Assembly: GCF_036785885.1 (NCBI RefSeq)
Contig: NC_092320.1
Location: forward strand, 15,501,557-15,565,556
Source: Coffea arabica
Taxonomy: Eukaryota > Streptophyta > Magnoliopsida > Gentianales > Rubiaceae
Reading direction: 5' to 3'
Length of the DNA: 64,000 nt
The notes below the pieces were generated by a model. It saw only the letters and a program-made list of their open reading frames with translations, was not told the origin of the DNA and ran no database searches. Each line of letters opens with the position of its first letter. Position 1 is the first letter of the stretch. Shown here in pieces: positions 48,901-60,339 of the stretch. Made by a program: the position numbers and the translations under genes.

Positions 48901-50568
48901 TATGAACGGTCGGAGGTCCTTCCCTCGCACCAGCTCCATCACCGGTTGGTTGATTACTCTCTGAAGATGCAGCAAACTCCCACTACTACTAAGAGCAATG
49001 CTAAGGTGGTGAAAATCGAATGTGATGGGACTGAATTGGTACATCCAGTCCACTCCCAAAATAACGTCCCAACTTCCCAAATCCATGACCTTCAGGTCGA
49101 ATTGAAATTGATAGTCTTGTATAAACCAATTCACCTTCGAACAGGCTGCCCTACTAGTAATGTCGGTACCATCTGCTAAGGTTACGGTGAAAGGAGTAAC
49201 CTCTTGATACGGTAAGTATAATGCTTTGACTAGACCATAGTGAATGAAACTATTTGATGCCCCTGTGTCTACTAATATCTTTATAGGTAGCCCTCCCATG
49301 TTACCTACCAATATGATAGATTTCCAGCCCATGGCTCCATTCAAGGCATTCAAGGAAACCTTAGCCAATTCACTTACACGCCCAGTGCTTTCATTTTGTT
49401 CACCTTCAGCGTCCTCAAAATCTGTATCATTTCCTTCTTCCAGGTCAATGCAGTTCAAGTTCCCTGGCTTACAGCGATGTCCTGCTCCAAATTTGTCACC
49501 ACACCTATAGCACAAGCCGTGTTTGCGCCTGTATTGTACTTCTTCTGCAGAAATTTTATTAAATTCCCTAGCCACATTCTCCTGCTTGTTGGTGTTTGGG
49601 GTAATGAAAGGCATACGGTAAGAAGTGGATGATTTCTGACCACTAGGAGGAGCCTTATACATCCCAAATCTGGATTCTAAAACAGTTTTATTAGTACTGC
49701 GAGATTGTCTCGATTGCACTTCCAGGGAACATTCTTGTAATTCCGCTACCTCAAAGGCCTTAGATAAATTTCTCGGATTGAACATTTTCACCATTGGCTT
49801 GATTTTCTCTTTCAAGCCACTGATGAAACTGGAGACAAAATAAGGCTCATCCAATTTAGGATTTCTAAGTAACATAAGAGTTTTTAACTCCTCAAATTTT
49901 TTCTCGTACTCCTCTACGGTTCCTTTTTGTTGTAGCTTGTTGAATTCTTCTACCACATCTCGAGAGGCCTTACTGGCAAATCTCGCGCAAAGCAATTCAC
50001 AAAAATCTGTCCAGGACAAGTTAGGTCGCTCTAGCTTCACTCCCTGGAACCAGTTATCGGCTTTACCCTCCGGAAACATTTCAACCATTTCTACTCTCTG
50101 GCTATCAGGAATTTGGTAGTTCAAAAAATATTTCTGGCATTTTCTAAGCCACTCCCTAGGGTTACCCGCAGCATACATAGGCATCTCCAATTTCGGTAAA
50201 GTAGGGTTGGATTGCTTACTTTTGAACTCCGGGTGAAGTGCGTGGGATACGTTTTGATTTCCGAGCTTCATGTGCGGTGGAGGAGTTGGCAGCAGAGGCT
50301 CTGAAGTTCGCAATTCCGACTATGAACAGCCTTTTTCCCGCATCATCGCATTCAGCAAATTATTGAACTTCTGCTCAATCGAACTAAACCTCTGGTCCAG
50401 GTTCCCCACCAATTCTTCCAACCGCGAGCTCTTTTGCTCTAATTCCTCCTGAAACTTCTGTTGACACGAGACCTGCATTCCGGTCATCGCTTCCATCATT
50501 TCCTGCAAGCAAGTGTCTTGCTTCTTGATCTGCTCTTCCAATGCGTGGTACCGGGTGTTCTCCGCCAT
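45988..50568 (-). pseudogene. gag-pol of element A, interrupted by two in-frame stop codons
   Basis: From the ATG at 50568 one frame of 1,527 codons runs to the stop at 45988, broken by TAG (50322-50320, codon 83) and TGA (47676-47674, codon 965). Before the TAG is an 82-residue coiled-coil-like segment. Then come Gag, a zinc knuckle (CYRCGDKFGAGHRC), aspartic protease (LVDTGAS), reverse transcriptase (VDYRKLNEL, FFDDILIYS) and the start of RNase H. The TGA sits inside RNase H; beyond it are the H2C2 zinc finger, integrase with Asp, Asp and Glu spaced as D,D35E, and a chromodomain-like end (LVKWDHLPDSEASWED). No frameshift is seen. Replication enzyme for a Ty3/gypsy element; as read, no complete polyprotein can be made without readthrough. 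Confidence 0.9.
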
Positions 50569-50598
50569 TGCCGAAGTAATTGCAGCCGAGGTTCGCCT

Positions 50599-50611
50599 GC
50601 TCTTGATACCA
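50599..50611 (-). other. Primer binding site, element A
   Basis: Two bases inside the 5' LTR, the minus strand reads TGGTATCAAGAGC, matching the 3' end of plant initiator tRNA-Met (usual PBS TGGTATCAGAGC) with one extra A. Confidence 0.75.
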
Positions 50612-50613
50612 AA

Positions 50614-50968
50614 TGTCAGGCTCCGGGGTTAGAGATCATAAGATACAGAGAAGAAGAGTGGGCGGCGGAGGAAGATTTATGAAAGTGGAAGAAGAAATGA
50701 TAGGAAAAGTGAATGGGACAAAATAAGAGAGAGAAAGTAGTAAACAATTGTATTCAGTCTGGTACTTTCTTTCTGTTTACACTTGCTATTTATACTAGAA
50801 GCTAACAGTAGGGAACCACTCAATCGTGAGCTAACAGAATAACCAATTCTAACTAACTACCCAGTTATTCCAACGACACCGTTTCAGATCATAGCTTTTA
50901 TTTTGCTTAATAACTGAAACGCACGCCTTATTGTATGAAACGACAAATTCACTCTTAAGTTCCTGACA
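50614..50968 (-). repeat. LTR 2, shared by elements A and B
   Basis: This LTR is the 5' LTR of element A and the 3' LTR of element B. Its flanks are internal element sequence on both sides (primer site on one, polypurine tract on the other) with no target duplication, which shows it arose by recombination or multimer formation and not by separate insertion. Confidence 0.95.
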
Positions 50969-50980
50969 ATCTCCTTCCCA
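50969..50980 (-). other. Polypurine tract, element B
   Basis: Same TGGGAAGGAGAT on the minus strand next to LTR 2 as in element A. Confidence 0.75.
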
Positions 50981-50996
50981 TAAAGAAAGCTTGTCC

Positions 50997-53900
50997 TCAA
51001 GTTTTAAAATCAGGAAACATTTTATCAAGGTAACTTTTATCCTCCCAGGAAGCCTCGGAATCTGGCAAATGATCCCATTTGACCAGATGTTGTATGACAG
51101 GTCGAGAGCCCCTCATGGTGACCCTGCGTTTCATCACTCGTTCTGGCTGGAGCAAGCACTGGTCAGAGGAATCCAGCTCGGGCAAAACAGGCTCAAGGGT
51201 CTGAGTATCTCCTATCTTTTTCTTAAGAAGGGAAACATGAAATACCGGGTGAACTCTGGCTCCAGGTGGTAGTTGTAACTTATAGGCTACTGTTCCCACC
51301 TTTTCTATGACCTGGAAAGGCCCAAAATACTTGGGGGACAGCTTTAGATTTCTTCTGACAGCTACCGTTTGCTGCCTATAAAGCTGTAACTTGAGGAAAA
51401 CCCATTCCCCCATGTGCAAATTCTGTTCTGTCCTGTGCTTGTCGGCATATTGCTTCATCCGGTTCTGAGCCTTGGCCAAATTCTCCTTGATCCGAGATGT
51501 AATCTGTATTCTTTCTTGCACCATTTCCGCTGCAGCAGGTACCACACTATCATGAAAGGGCCCCAACGGGATGTGAGTAGGCTTGTATCCGTATAGTGCT
51601 TCGAAGGGAGACAGCTGGAGACTGGTGTGGAAGTTGGTGTTGTACCAGAACTCAGCTGTGGACAACCACCTACTCCACTGCGTTGGATGTTCACTGCATA
51701 TACAACGTAGGTAAGTCTCCAAGCATTGATTAACTCTCTCACTCTGCCCATCCGACTGCGGGTGATAAGAGGAGCTATACTGCAGTTTAGTTCCTAGCAA
51801 CTTGAACATTTCTTGCCAGAAGCTACTGAGGAACACCCTATCCCGGTCTGAAACTATGATCTCCGATAAACCATGAAGTTTATATACGTTATCCAGAAAA
51901 ACCATAGCTACCTGTTGAGCTGAATAAGGGTGAGAAAGTCGCATGAAGTGGCTGAATTTAGTGAAACGATCTACTATCACCAATATCGTGTCAAACCCGT
52001 AAGATAAGGGTAATTGCTCAATAAAGTCCATAGTTATTTGCGACCATGCCTGCTGAGGAACTGGAAGTGGCTGTAGCAATTCGGGGTAAGGGACATTTTC
52101 GTGCTTACTCCGCTGGCAAACGTCGCATGATCTCACAAATTGTACGACGTCACTCTTGATTCCCGGCCAGTGAAACAAGGCCCGCACTCGTTGTAGACAC
52201 CCCTTTTGGCCGGAATGTCCCCCGACGGCAGACGCGTGCAACGCCTCAATAAGTTTACCTCTGATTCCTTTAGAAGATCCCACATACAGCTTACCTTTGA
52301 ATTTTAGAAGACCCTTATCTAGTCGATAGTCTGGATTGGAAGAAGGATCCAATAGCAGCTGAGGAATGAGTTCTTGGGCTACTGCATCCCCCACATAGCT
52401 GTCCAGTAGCTCCTGCATCCAGGCAGGTTGTGCTGAAGAAATGGCAGTCAGAGTACCCTGCCCAATTGAACAATCCTCACTGATGTCCACTAACTTCCTC
52501 CTAGATAATGCATTCGCCACCCTATTGTCAACCCCTTTCTTATATTGGATCTCGTAATCTAAACCCAACAACTTGGTCAACCATTTGTGCTGCAATGGGT
52601 GTGTAAGACGCTGCTCAAGTAAGTGCTTGAGAGCTTGGTGATCCGTTCGGATGATAAAGTGATGGCCGACGAGGTAATGCTTTCATTTCGTGACGGCCAT
52701 TACCAGTGCAAAAAGCTCCGTTTCGTACACTGACATTCCTAAATTTTGGGTGGCTAAGGCCTTGCTCAGAAACGCTATGGGATGCCCTTGCTGCATCAAA
52801 ACAGCACCAATACCCACGCCACAGGCATCAGTCTCGATGACGAATGGAAACTCGAAGTTGGGCATGCTTAATACGGGAGCAGTCGTCATGGCTTTCTTCA
52901 AGTCCTCAAAAGCTATCTGAGCTCTCGGACCCCATGCAAACCCATCCTTCTTCAACAATAGGGTCAATGGTTTACTAATTACCCCATAATCTTTGACGAA
53001 TCTTCTGTAATAGCCGGTTAATCCCAAGAACCCTCTCAGTTCCTTCACGGACTTAGGCACTGGCCAGGAGAGAATGCATTCAATCTTCGACTTGTCCATG
53101 CTCACGCCCTTGTCCGATATCACATGCCCCAGATACTCCACGGATGTTTGGGCAAATGAGCACTTGGTTCTCTTGCAAACCAGCTGGTTGTCAGCCAGGA
53201 CTCCCAAGGCGATCTGCAAGTGTTCTATGTGGGACTCAAGAGTGAGACTATAGATCAAGATATCGTCAAAAAATATCAGCACAAATTTTCTCATATAAGG
53301 CTGAAAAATTCGATTCATCAGTGCTTGGAATGTCGCTGGGGCATTCGTCAACCCAAACGGCATTACCAAGAACTCGAAGTGGCCATGATACGTTTGGAAG
53401 GCTGTTTTGTGGGTATCCATCGCCTTGACTCTTACTTGGTGGTAACCTGCTCGAAGGTCCAGCTTAGTCATGTACTTCGTCCCATGCAACTCGTTCAGAA
53501 GTTCGTCTATATTCGGTATGGAAAATCTGTCCTTTACAGTCAACTCGTTGAGCTTCCGGTAATCCACACATAACCTCCACGAGTTGTCTTTTTTTTTGAC
53601 CAACAAAACAGGGGACGCGAAGGGACTACTACTGTGAGTCACAATACCACTAGAAAGCATCTCAGCCTCTTGCTTCTCAATTTCGGTTTTGTGTGCATGA
53701 GGGTACCGGTAAGGCTTTAGTTTGAATGGTTCCGCTCCCGATTTGAGAACGATTTGGTGATCCAACTCTCGGTGTGGAGGTAGACCTTGTGGAACAGCAA
53801 ATACATGCGAGTACTGTTGCAATATCCTTTCTACTTGCTCCGGGGTACCTCCTGGTTGGTCATCCTGTGTCTCGGACTGTAAAGCAGCACAGTTCCGTTG

Positions 53901-55577
53901 TTTTTCCTGTATGAACGGTCGGAGGTCCTTCCCTCGCACCAGCTCCATCACCGGTTGGTTGATTACTCTCTGAAGATGCAGCAAACTCCCACTACTACTA
54001 AGAGCAATGCTAAGGTGGTGAAAATCGAATGTGATGGGACTGAATTGGTACATCCAGTCCACTCCCAAAATAACGTCCCAACTTCCCAAATCCATGACCT
54101 TCAGGTCGAATTGAAATTGATAGTCTTGTATAAACCAATTCACCTTCGAACAGGCTGCCCTACTAGTAATGTCGGTACCATCTGCTAAGGTTACGGTGAA
54201 AGGAGTAACCTCTTGATACGGTAAGTATAATGCTTTGACTAGACCATAGTGAATGAAACTATTTGATGCCCCTGTGTCTACTAATATCTTTATAGGTAGC
54301 CCTCCCATGTTACCTACCAATATGATAGATTTCCAGCCCATGGCTCCATTCAAGGCATTCAAGGAAACCTTAGCCAATTCACTTACACGCCCAGTGCTTT
54401 CATTTTGTTCACCTTCAGCGTCCTCAAAATCTGTATCATTTCCTTCTTCCAGGTCAATGCAGTTCAAGTTCCCTGGCTTACAGCGATGTCCTGCTCCAAA
54501 TTTGTCACCACACCTATAGCACAAGCCGTGTTTGCGCCTGTATTGTACTTCTTCTGCAGAAATTTTATTAAATTCCCTAGCCACATTCTCCTGCTTGTTG
54601 GTGTTTGGGGTAATGAAAGGCATACGGTAAGAAGTGGATGATTTCTGACCACTAGGAGGAGCCTTATACATCCCAAATCTGGATTCTAAAACAGTTTTAT
54701 TAGTACTGCGAGATTGTCTCGATTGCACTTCCAGGGAACATTCTTGTAATTCCGCTACCTCAAAGGCCTTAGATAAATTTCTCGGATTGAACATTTTCAC
54801 CATTGGCTTGATTTTCTCTTTCAAGCCACTGATGAAACTGGAGACAAAATAAGGCTCATCCAATTTAGGATTTCTAAGTAACATAAGAGTTTTTAACTCC
54901 TCAAATTTTTTCTCGTACTCCTCTACGGTTCCTTTTTGTTGTAGCTTGTTGAATTCTTCTACCACATCTCGAGAGGCCTTACTGGCAAATCTCGCGCAAA
55001 GCAATTCACAAAAATCTGTCCAGGACAAGTTAGGTCGCTCTAGCTTCACTCCCTGGAACCAGTTATCGGCTTTACCCTCCGGAAACATTTCAACCATTTC
55101 TACTCTCTGGCTATCAGGAATTTGGTAGTTCAAAAAATATTTCTGGCATTTTCTAAGCCACTCCCTAGGGTTACCCGCAGCATACATAGGCATCTCCAAT
55201 TTCGGTAAAGTAGGGTTGGATTGCTTACTTTTGAACTCCGGGTGAAGTGCGTGGGATACGTTTTGATTTCCGAGCTTCATGTGCGGTGGAGGAGTTGGCA
55301 GCAGAGGCTCTGAAGTTCGCAATTCCGACTATGAACAGCCTTTTTCCCGCATCATCGCATTCAGCAAATTATTGAACTTCTGCTCAATCGAACTAAACCT
55401 CTGGTCCAGGTTCCCCACCAATTCTTCCAACCGCGAGCTCTTTTGCTCTAATTCCTCCTGAAACTTCTGTTGACACGAGACCTGCATTCCGGTCATCGCT
55501 TCCATCATTTCCTGCAAGCAAGTGTCTTGCTTCTTGATCTGCTCTTCCAATGCGTGGTACCGGGTGTTCTCCGCCAT
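50997..55577 (-). pseudogene. gag-pol of element B, identical to A including both stops
   Basis: The frame from the ATG at 55577 to 50997 has the same domain order as element A and the same two nonsense codons (TAG at 55331-55329, TGA at 52685-52683). The encoded segments (82, 879 and 532 residues) are identical in sequence to those of A. Shared lesions show that they were present before the duplication. Because all LTRs look alike, they may have been present in the source element before insertion. Confidence 0.9.
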
Positions 55578-55607
55578 TGCCGAAGTAATTGCAGCCGAGG
55601 TTCGCCT

Positions 55608-55620
55608 GCTCTTGATACCA
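55608..55620 (-). other. Primer binding site, element B
   Basis: TGGTATCAAGAGC on the minus strand, two bases inside LTR 3, as in element A. Confidence 0.75.
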
Positions 55621-55622
55621 AA

Positions 55623-55977
55623 TGTCAGGCTCCGGGGTTAGAGATCATAAGATACAGAGAAGAAGAGTGGGCGGCGGAGGAAGATTTATGAAAGTGGAAG
55701 AAGAAATGATAGGAAAAGTGAATGGGACAAAATAAGAGAGAGAAAGTAGTAAACAATTGTATTCAGTCTGGTACTTTCTTTCTGTTTACACTTGCTATTT
55801 ATACTAGAAGCTAACAGTAGGGAACCACTCAATCGTGAGCTAACAGAATAACCAATTCTAACTAACTACCCAGTTATTCCAACGACACCGTTTCAGATCA
55901 TAGCTTTTATTTTGCTTAATAACTGAAACGCACGCCTTATTGTATGAAACGACAAATTCACTCTTAAGTTCCTGACA
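55623..55977 (-). repeat. LTR 3 (5' LTR of element B)
   Basis: 355 bp with TGTCAG/CTGACA ends, followed at 55978-55982 by the right copy of the CGCAT target duplication. Confidence 0.95.
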
Positions 55978-55982
55978 CGCAT
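55978..55982. repeat. 5-bp target-site duplication, right
   Basis: CGCAT, matching 45600-45604. Confidence 0.9.
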
Positions 55983-57252
55983 CCGTCATTTGGTACACGG
56001 AAAACGGTAGGATAAAAAAAAGAAATTTATTTCAGCAAAGAAGGAAGTATCGTAGTTAGCAAAACAATTTTCACATTAAAAGGAAATTAGTACTGACACA
56101 TCCTATTTGAGATCCACACACTCTCACTATTTTAAATTGACCTAGAATGCACTGAAATTAAGGTCATAAGGGTTTGTAGATATTACATAGAGGTGTGTAA
56201 ATATCATTTTCTTTTTTTTTTTGGGAGAAAAATTGTTATACTTTTTTTTTTAACAATTTCGTAATATCAAAAGATTTAAATCTATCTATATCTATCTACC
56301 GATACTAATCAAAAGTACAATTAGTCTTGGTATTATAAAGTATTCCGTATTGTCTTTTTAATAAATTGAGGCGGATGATATACTAGCTGTAAGAAAACTA
56401 AGGCTAATTTTTCTTAATATTCATTGAATTGAATCAAAATGTTCATAAATGATATTTAAGGTTGCAAAAAATGCCTATTTACTAACCATCATTTTCTTTC
56501 TTTTGGCTTACCACTGACCCCGCATCCCTTTGCAAACAAAGCCATGGCGACATGATCAATCGTCAAAAGGGAACAAGATGTGCATTTTCATAAGCTCAGC
56601 TATGGATTTTGGGTATTTTAGTTAGTTCAATTAAGGAAAACAAAGGTTGGAGCTTTTTAGGAGTTTTTCAGAATGTAAATATCAATATATCATCTCCCTA
56701 AATTAATTATATGGTACTTTTGATTACTATTCACTAAAGCACAACTCTTAATTAACCCTCCAACTTCCTTTTGTAGTTAATTCTTAAATAATGCTGAAAT
56801 GTTTTGATTATAGTCAACAGCATATATATTCCTAAATCATATATTAGAATTTGGAAAAACCTAAGAAAAACAAAAATGCAACTATAATTGCAAACCAAAT
56901 TTCAATTGACGAGAACGAATGGCCAATCAAAACAAATGTTTTAATTCATTTAAACCCTTAATTAACTAAATTAACACGTCCAAAAATGTATTTAATTGAT
57001 ATTCAAAGATTGTACATGTATTCAAATTAAGAAGAACTACATTATAATTCATATTGAATAAAAGTTGAACAAAATACTAAAAAATTTAACTCACATAAGA
57101 TGACAAAAATAACAATGGTCTAAATAACATCTATGCAAACAATTAATATAGTCAGAGTTTGATAAAAAAAAAATTCATTTTGTGATAACATAATCATGAA
57201 AAAAGCACATGAGTTAAATGTATAAAGCAAACGGCCTTTAATAATAATTACC
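55983..57252. other. Intergenic region without recognised gene
   Basis: AT-rich, with only short frames of no family resemblance. Nothing else identified. Confidence 0.5.
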
Positions 57253-57312
57253 AAAGAATGAAACCTCCAATTCAAGGGTAACTTATTACAAAATAATGAA
57301 GCAAACAACTAA

Positions 57313-58252
57313 GTGCCTGTTTGATAACATAAAAAAGTGCTGAAACTGAATTCATTCAGACATTCAGATGTTGTGGGTGTTTGATAAATAAAAATTTACC
57401 TGCTGAACTTATTAAGTGGTGCTGAATTTGTATGTATTTTTTTCAGCACAAGAATCGTAACTGAATGCTTAATTTGATAAGAATCAAGAGATTTACTTCA
57501 ACTACTTTATCTTATCTACCAAATATATCCCTGTTTGTTAATTATATTCAAAATCCTTATTTAATTAAACAACCTAATATTTCCTATTCAAAATCCTTAT
57601 CTAATTAAACAAAACAACCTGATATTCTCTATTCAAAATTTTTTTTAATAATAGTATTTTTTTGCAGTAATTTTCATCCACAAACATTTATATTTTGATT
57701 TTTTTTGTGCAGATAAATATTATTTATGTGATGCAGCTTATCCACACACACGTGGCTTTATGACACCATATCGACATATTAGATATTGGTTGTCTGATTT
57801 TCGAAATGCTTCTCGTCCAAGATCAAAAGAAGAACGCTTTAACCATGTACATGCAAGATTCAGAAATGTAATTGAACGTGTTTTTGGAGTATTAAAAGCT
57901 CGTTTTCCCATTCTCAAAACGATGAAACCATACCCTTTTTCCACACAAAGAAATATTATCATTGTATGCATTACTCTTCACAATCATTGTCATTTTCATA
58001 CCTAACAATTTTAAGTTAATTAAATCATAGATTCTATTTCCTTTTTGGATTAAAAGATAGAAGGACAAAATTGTACAATTTAGCTTATTAAGCATTAAGT
58101 TATGAATATTTATCAAACAGTATAAATAGATTCAGTATTAAGATTCAGACATTCATATATCTCTCTTCAGTGCTTAAAATTCAGCAAATTAATTATTTCA
58201 GTATTCAGAATTCAGAATTCAGAATTCAGATTCAATGTTATCAAACGGAGCC
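57313..58252 (+). mobile_element. PIF/Harbinger transposon, internally deleted
   Basis: The ends GTGCCTGTTTGATAACAT and (reverse complement) GGCTCCGTTTGATAACAT are flanked by TAA on both sides (57310-57312 and 58253-58255). At 940 bp it retains only the last part of a transposase. It interrupts the left arm of the inverted repeat, so it inserted after that duplication. Subterminal repeats of TTCAGAATTCAGAA lie near the right end. Confidence 0.88.
57713..58005 (+). pseudogene. C-terminal fragment of PIF/Harbinger (HARBI1-like) DDE transposase
   Basis: After a plausible splice acceptor (GTGCAG at 57707-57712) the frame encodes YLCDAAYPHTRGFMTPYRH, then FNHVHARFRNVIERVFGVLK and RFPIL, ending at a TAA at 58003-58005. 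These are hallmarks of the DDE_Tnp_4 domain: an Asp in LCDAAYP and the terminal Glu in IERVFG. The first catalytic Asp and the rest of the protein are missing, so it cannot be active. In intact family members this protein cuts and joins element ends at TTA/TAA targets. Confidence 0.85.
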
Positions 58253-58342
58253 TAAATAAACTATGCGATCCAATAATTCAAAGTAGCATTCCCGAATTAA
58301 CTATGACAATTTGTTTCATGAAGTTTTTGCAAGGTTGCTGAT

Positions 58343-59192
58343 TTAGAACTTTGATTGAATTGTCTCCACAATATTCCTGTCGACTTGGAATGCCTTGGCG
58401 AGAGCATCACTACTGATGGGTGGATTAGATCCAAAGACATTGGCTGCAACCGATATGACACCCGGATTTTGACTGTTTAGAGCAGCTATGGCAACAGCAT
58501 TTGTATATCCCACGTTTCTCTGGAAATGGATGAGTCCTGCCGGAAAGACAAAAACATCACCCTTTTGAAGGACCTTGGTGAACAGGCGATTCTCAGGAGC
58601 GGAAGTGACGAATCCAACATGGAGAGAACCTTCAAGAACAGTGAGGATTTCAGTGGCTCTGGGATGGGTGTGAGGAGGGTTGATTCCCCAGGGAGCATAG
58701 TCAATGCGCGCCATTGAGATGCCAAGTGTGTTGAGTCCCGGAAGTTGAGCTGCAAACACTGGGGTGACCCAGGAGCCAGACGGGTTCGAGGTGTTGCCGG
58801 GTTCCTGCAATCCACTGAAGAAGAAATCTTCCGCTGTTACTTTCTTGGGATCTTTGCATACCACGCCATTCACTCTAACTGAAAGTTGCCATTAAAATCA
58901 GGAAGGAGTTAGCCCCGTGACACCAGGGGAGGGAAGTAAAATAAGCAATTTAAAACTGCAAATCAGTTGAACTTTTTTCTTTATTTGTTCTTTGGTGTCA
59001 TTGATGTGATAATGAAAGCATTAGCACATGAAGAGCTGGCCAGAGCCAGTGAATATGAAAAGGTTGATATGCATTACCTGCGCCGCCAACGTCAGCTACA
59101 CAGAAATCTTGCAAAGGTTGAGGATCAAATGCAAGGGAAACGTAACAGAAACAAAAAGCAAGAAGAGTTGAGAAAACAATTGAAGTTGCCAT
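58343..59192 (-). CDS. Germin-like protein, copy 1 (two exons)
   Basis: Exons on the minus strand are 59192-59078 and 58878-58343 with a GT-AG intron of 199 nt, giving 216 residues, normal for the family. A signal peptide (about residues 1-21, ending near VSLA) directs it to the apoplast. The mature protein has the germin cupin boxes [14 protein letters not shown] (two His and Glu of the metal site) and [16 protein letters not shown] (third His), plus the conserved DFCVAD and VVCKDP cysteines. An NTS glycosylation sequon lies in exon 2. Such proteins bind manganese; some have oxalate oxidase or superoxide dismutase activity, not predictable here. A TATA box (59281-59290) stands about 90 bp upstream. 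It is divergent from copy 2 in the inverted repeat. Confidence 0.93.
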
Positions 59193-59280
59193 TTGGGCTG
59201 ACGGGGGAAGCAAAAAGAATAGAAACGTTGATCAATAATGGATCAGTTTTTGGGTGTTGGACGTGTTTCTGCTACTCAAG

Positions 59281-59290
59281 CTATATATAG
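59281..59290 (-). promoter_or_regulatory. TATA box of germin-like copy 1
   Basis: CTATATATAG is about 90 bp upstream of the start codon and mirrored at the same place in copy 2. Confidence 0.7.
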
Positions 59291-59821
59291 GGGTCAGAGC
59301 TAGAAGCACTTCACATTGTTGCAATATTTTAGTGATCCGTAGACATGTTTGTCTGCATTTTATGTAAATGGCCGTCCAATAACATATACATGAAATAGTC
59401 ATAGATGTGGTTAATCCACCGAATAAAATTCTCATACATTCTGATATTAAATCGTCCACATTAGTGTAAGCCGGCTTCCGCGTGGAGTAATTTTTTTAAA
59501 TTAATCAAAATTTTAATCTCTTTTTTCTATCCAGCCATGATATAGTCATCAACAGATTTGAAGATTAGAAGGTAATCTAACTATTTGGCTTATTCAGAAT
59601 CATCCAAGCAAATTGCTGCGTTCGAATTCATGATTTCTACGAGAAAGAGCGAGGATCGGCTAAAAATAAAATAACTCCAACGGCAAAATTCGAAAACGTA
59701 AATGGAATAGGGAAACTCATGAATTAGGCATCTTGCATATATATGTTCTTGTAATGATTATTAAAATGTAGCCACAAAGCATAAACATGTATGTGTCTAT
59801 CTATTTATGCAAAATATTAAA

Positions 59822-60339
59822 GGGCAAATTACATTTTATCCCCCTATGGTTTAGTGTTTTTTTGCACATAACCTCCATATGGTTTTAAAAGCTATACATA
59901 ACCCGCTCACGGTTTGGATTAAAATGTCAAAGTGATGGAAATGATCATTCGTAATCGAGGCTTTTAAAATGTCAAAATTACCCTTGTTTAAAAATTAAAA
60001 TGGCTGAAATGATTAAAATATATAAACAAAATATACATGACATACTAATTCCGTATGATTTTATATTTTACCATATAACTCCCTTATGATTTAATGTTTT
60101 ACCATATAACCCCCTTATGATTTTTAAAATATACACATAATCTCCCTGTGATTAATAAATAATTTTTAACTTTACATAGGGGTATTTTTGACATTTTATG
60201 TGACTCCATTATGGATTGTAATTTCCGTTACTTTGACACTTGAATCCAAATTACGAGGGGGTTATGTATAGTTTTTGAAATCATAGGGGGATTACGTACA
60301 AAAACACTAAATCACAGGAAGATAAAGTGTAATTTGTGC
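59822..60339. mobile_element. Mutator-type MITE, second copy of the 42601 family
   Basis: The left end GGGCAAATTACATTTTATCC and the reverse complement of the right end GCACAAATTACACTTTATC pair over long arms sharing GGTTTGGATTAAAATGTCAA and related blocks with 42601-43073. The flanks AATATTAAA (59813-59821) and AATATTGAA (60340-60348) differ at one base, an aged 9-bp duplication. Its core is inverted relative to the other copy. It lies in the spacer between the two germin-like promoters. Confidence 0.82.

Larger units (their letters stand above)
45605..55977 (-). mobile_element. Tandem Ty3/gypsy chromovirus array: LTR-internal-LTR-internal-LTR
   Basis: Three 355-bp LTRs (45605, 50614, 55623) bracket two internal regions with a 5,009-bp period. 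The coding direction is minus. Only the outermost LTRs are flanked by a target duplication (CGCAT at 45600-45604 and 55978-55982), so the array entered as one integration and was later expanded, or integrated as a joined multimer. Element A is 45605-50968 and B is 50614-55977, sharing the middle LTR. A D,D35E integrase followed by a chromodomain-like tail, short LTRs and a ~5.4-kb size fit chromoviruses, possibly the Reina clade (inference). Confidence 0.95.
57253..59485 (-). repeat. Left arm of the germin-like inverted repeat
   Basis: Read on the minus strand, this arm matches 61018-62308: shared inner edge GCCGGCTTCCGCGTGG, promoter, two exons, intron, 3' UTR and a distal block (GCTTCATTATTTTGTAATAA against GCTTCATTGTTTTGTAATAA). 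The match is broken by the PIF/Harbinger element at 57313-58252. Exons are most alike (about 96% for exon 2 by eye), the intron roughly 89%, flanks lower. Confidence 0.85.

Noticed and set aside
58967-59290. Antisense frame of 107 codons across exon 1 of germin-like copy 1, mirrored at 61206-61511 in copy 2
   Set aside because: The match between the two copies follows from the gene duplication. The frame overlaps promoter, exon and intron on the opposite strand and resembles no protein family.
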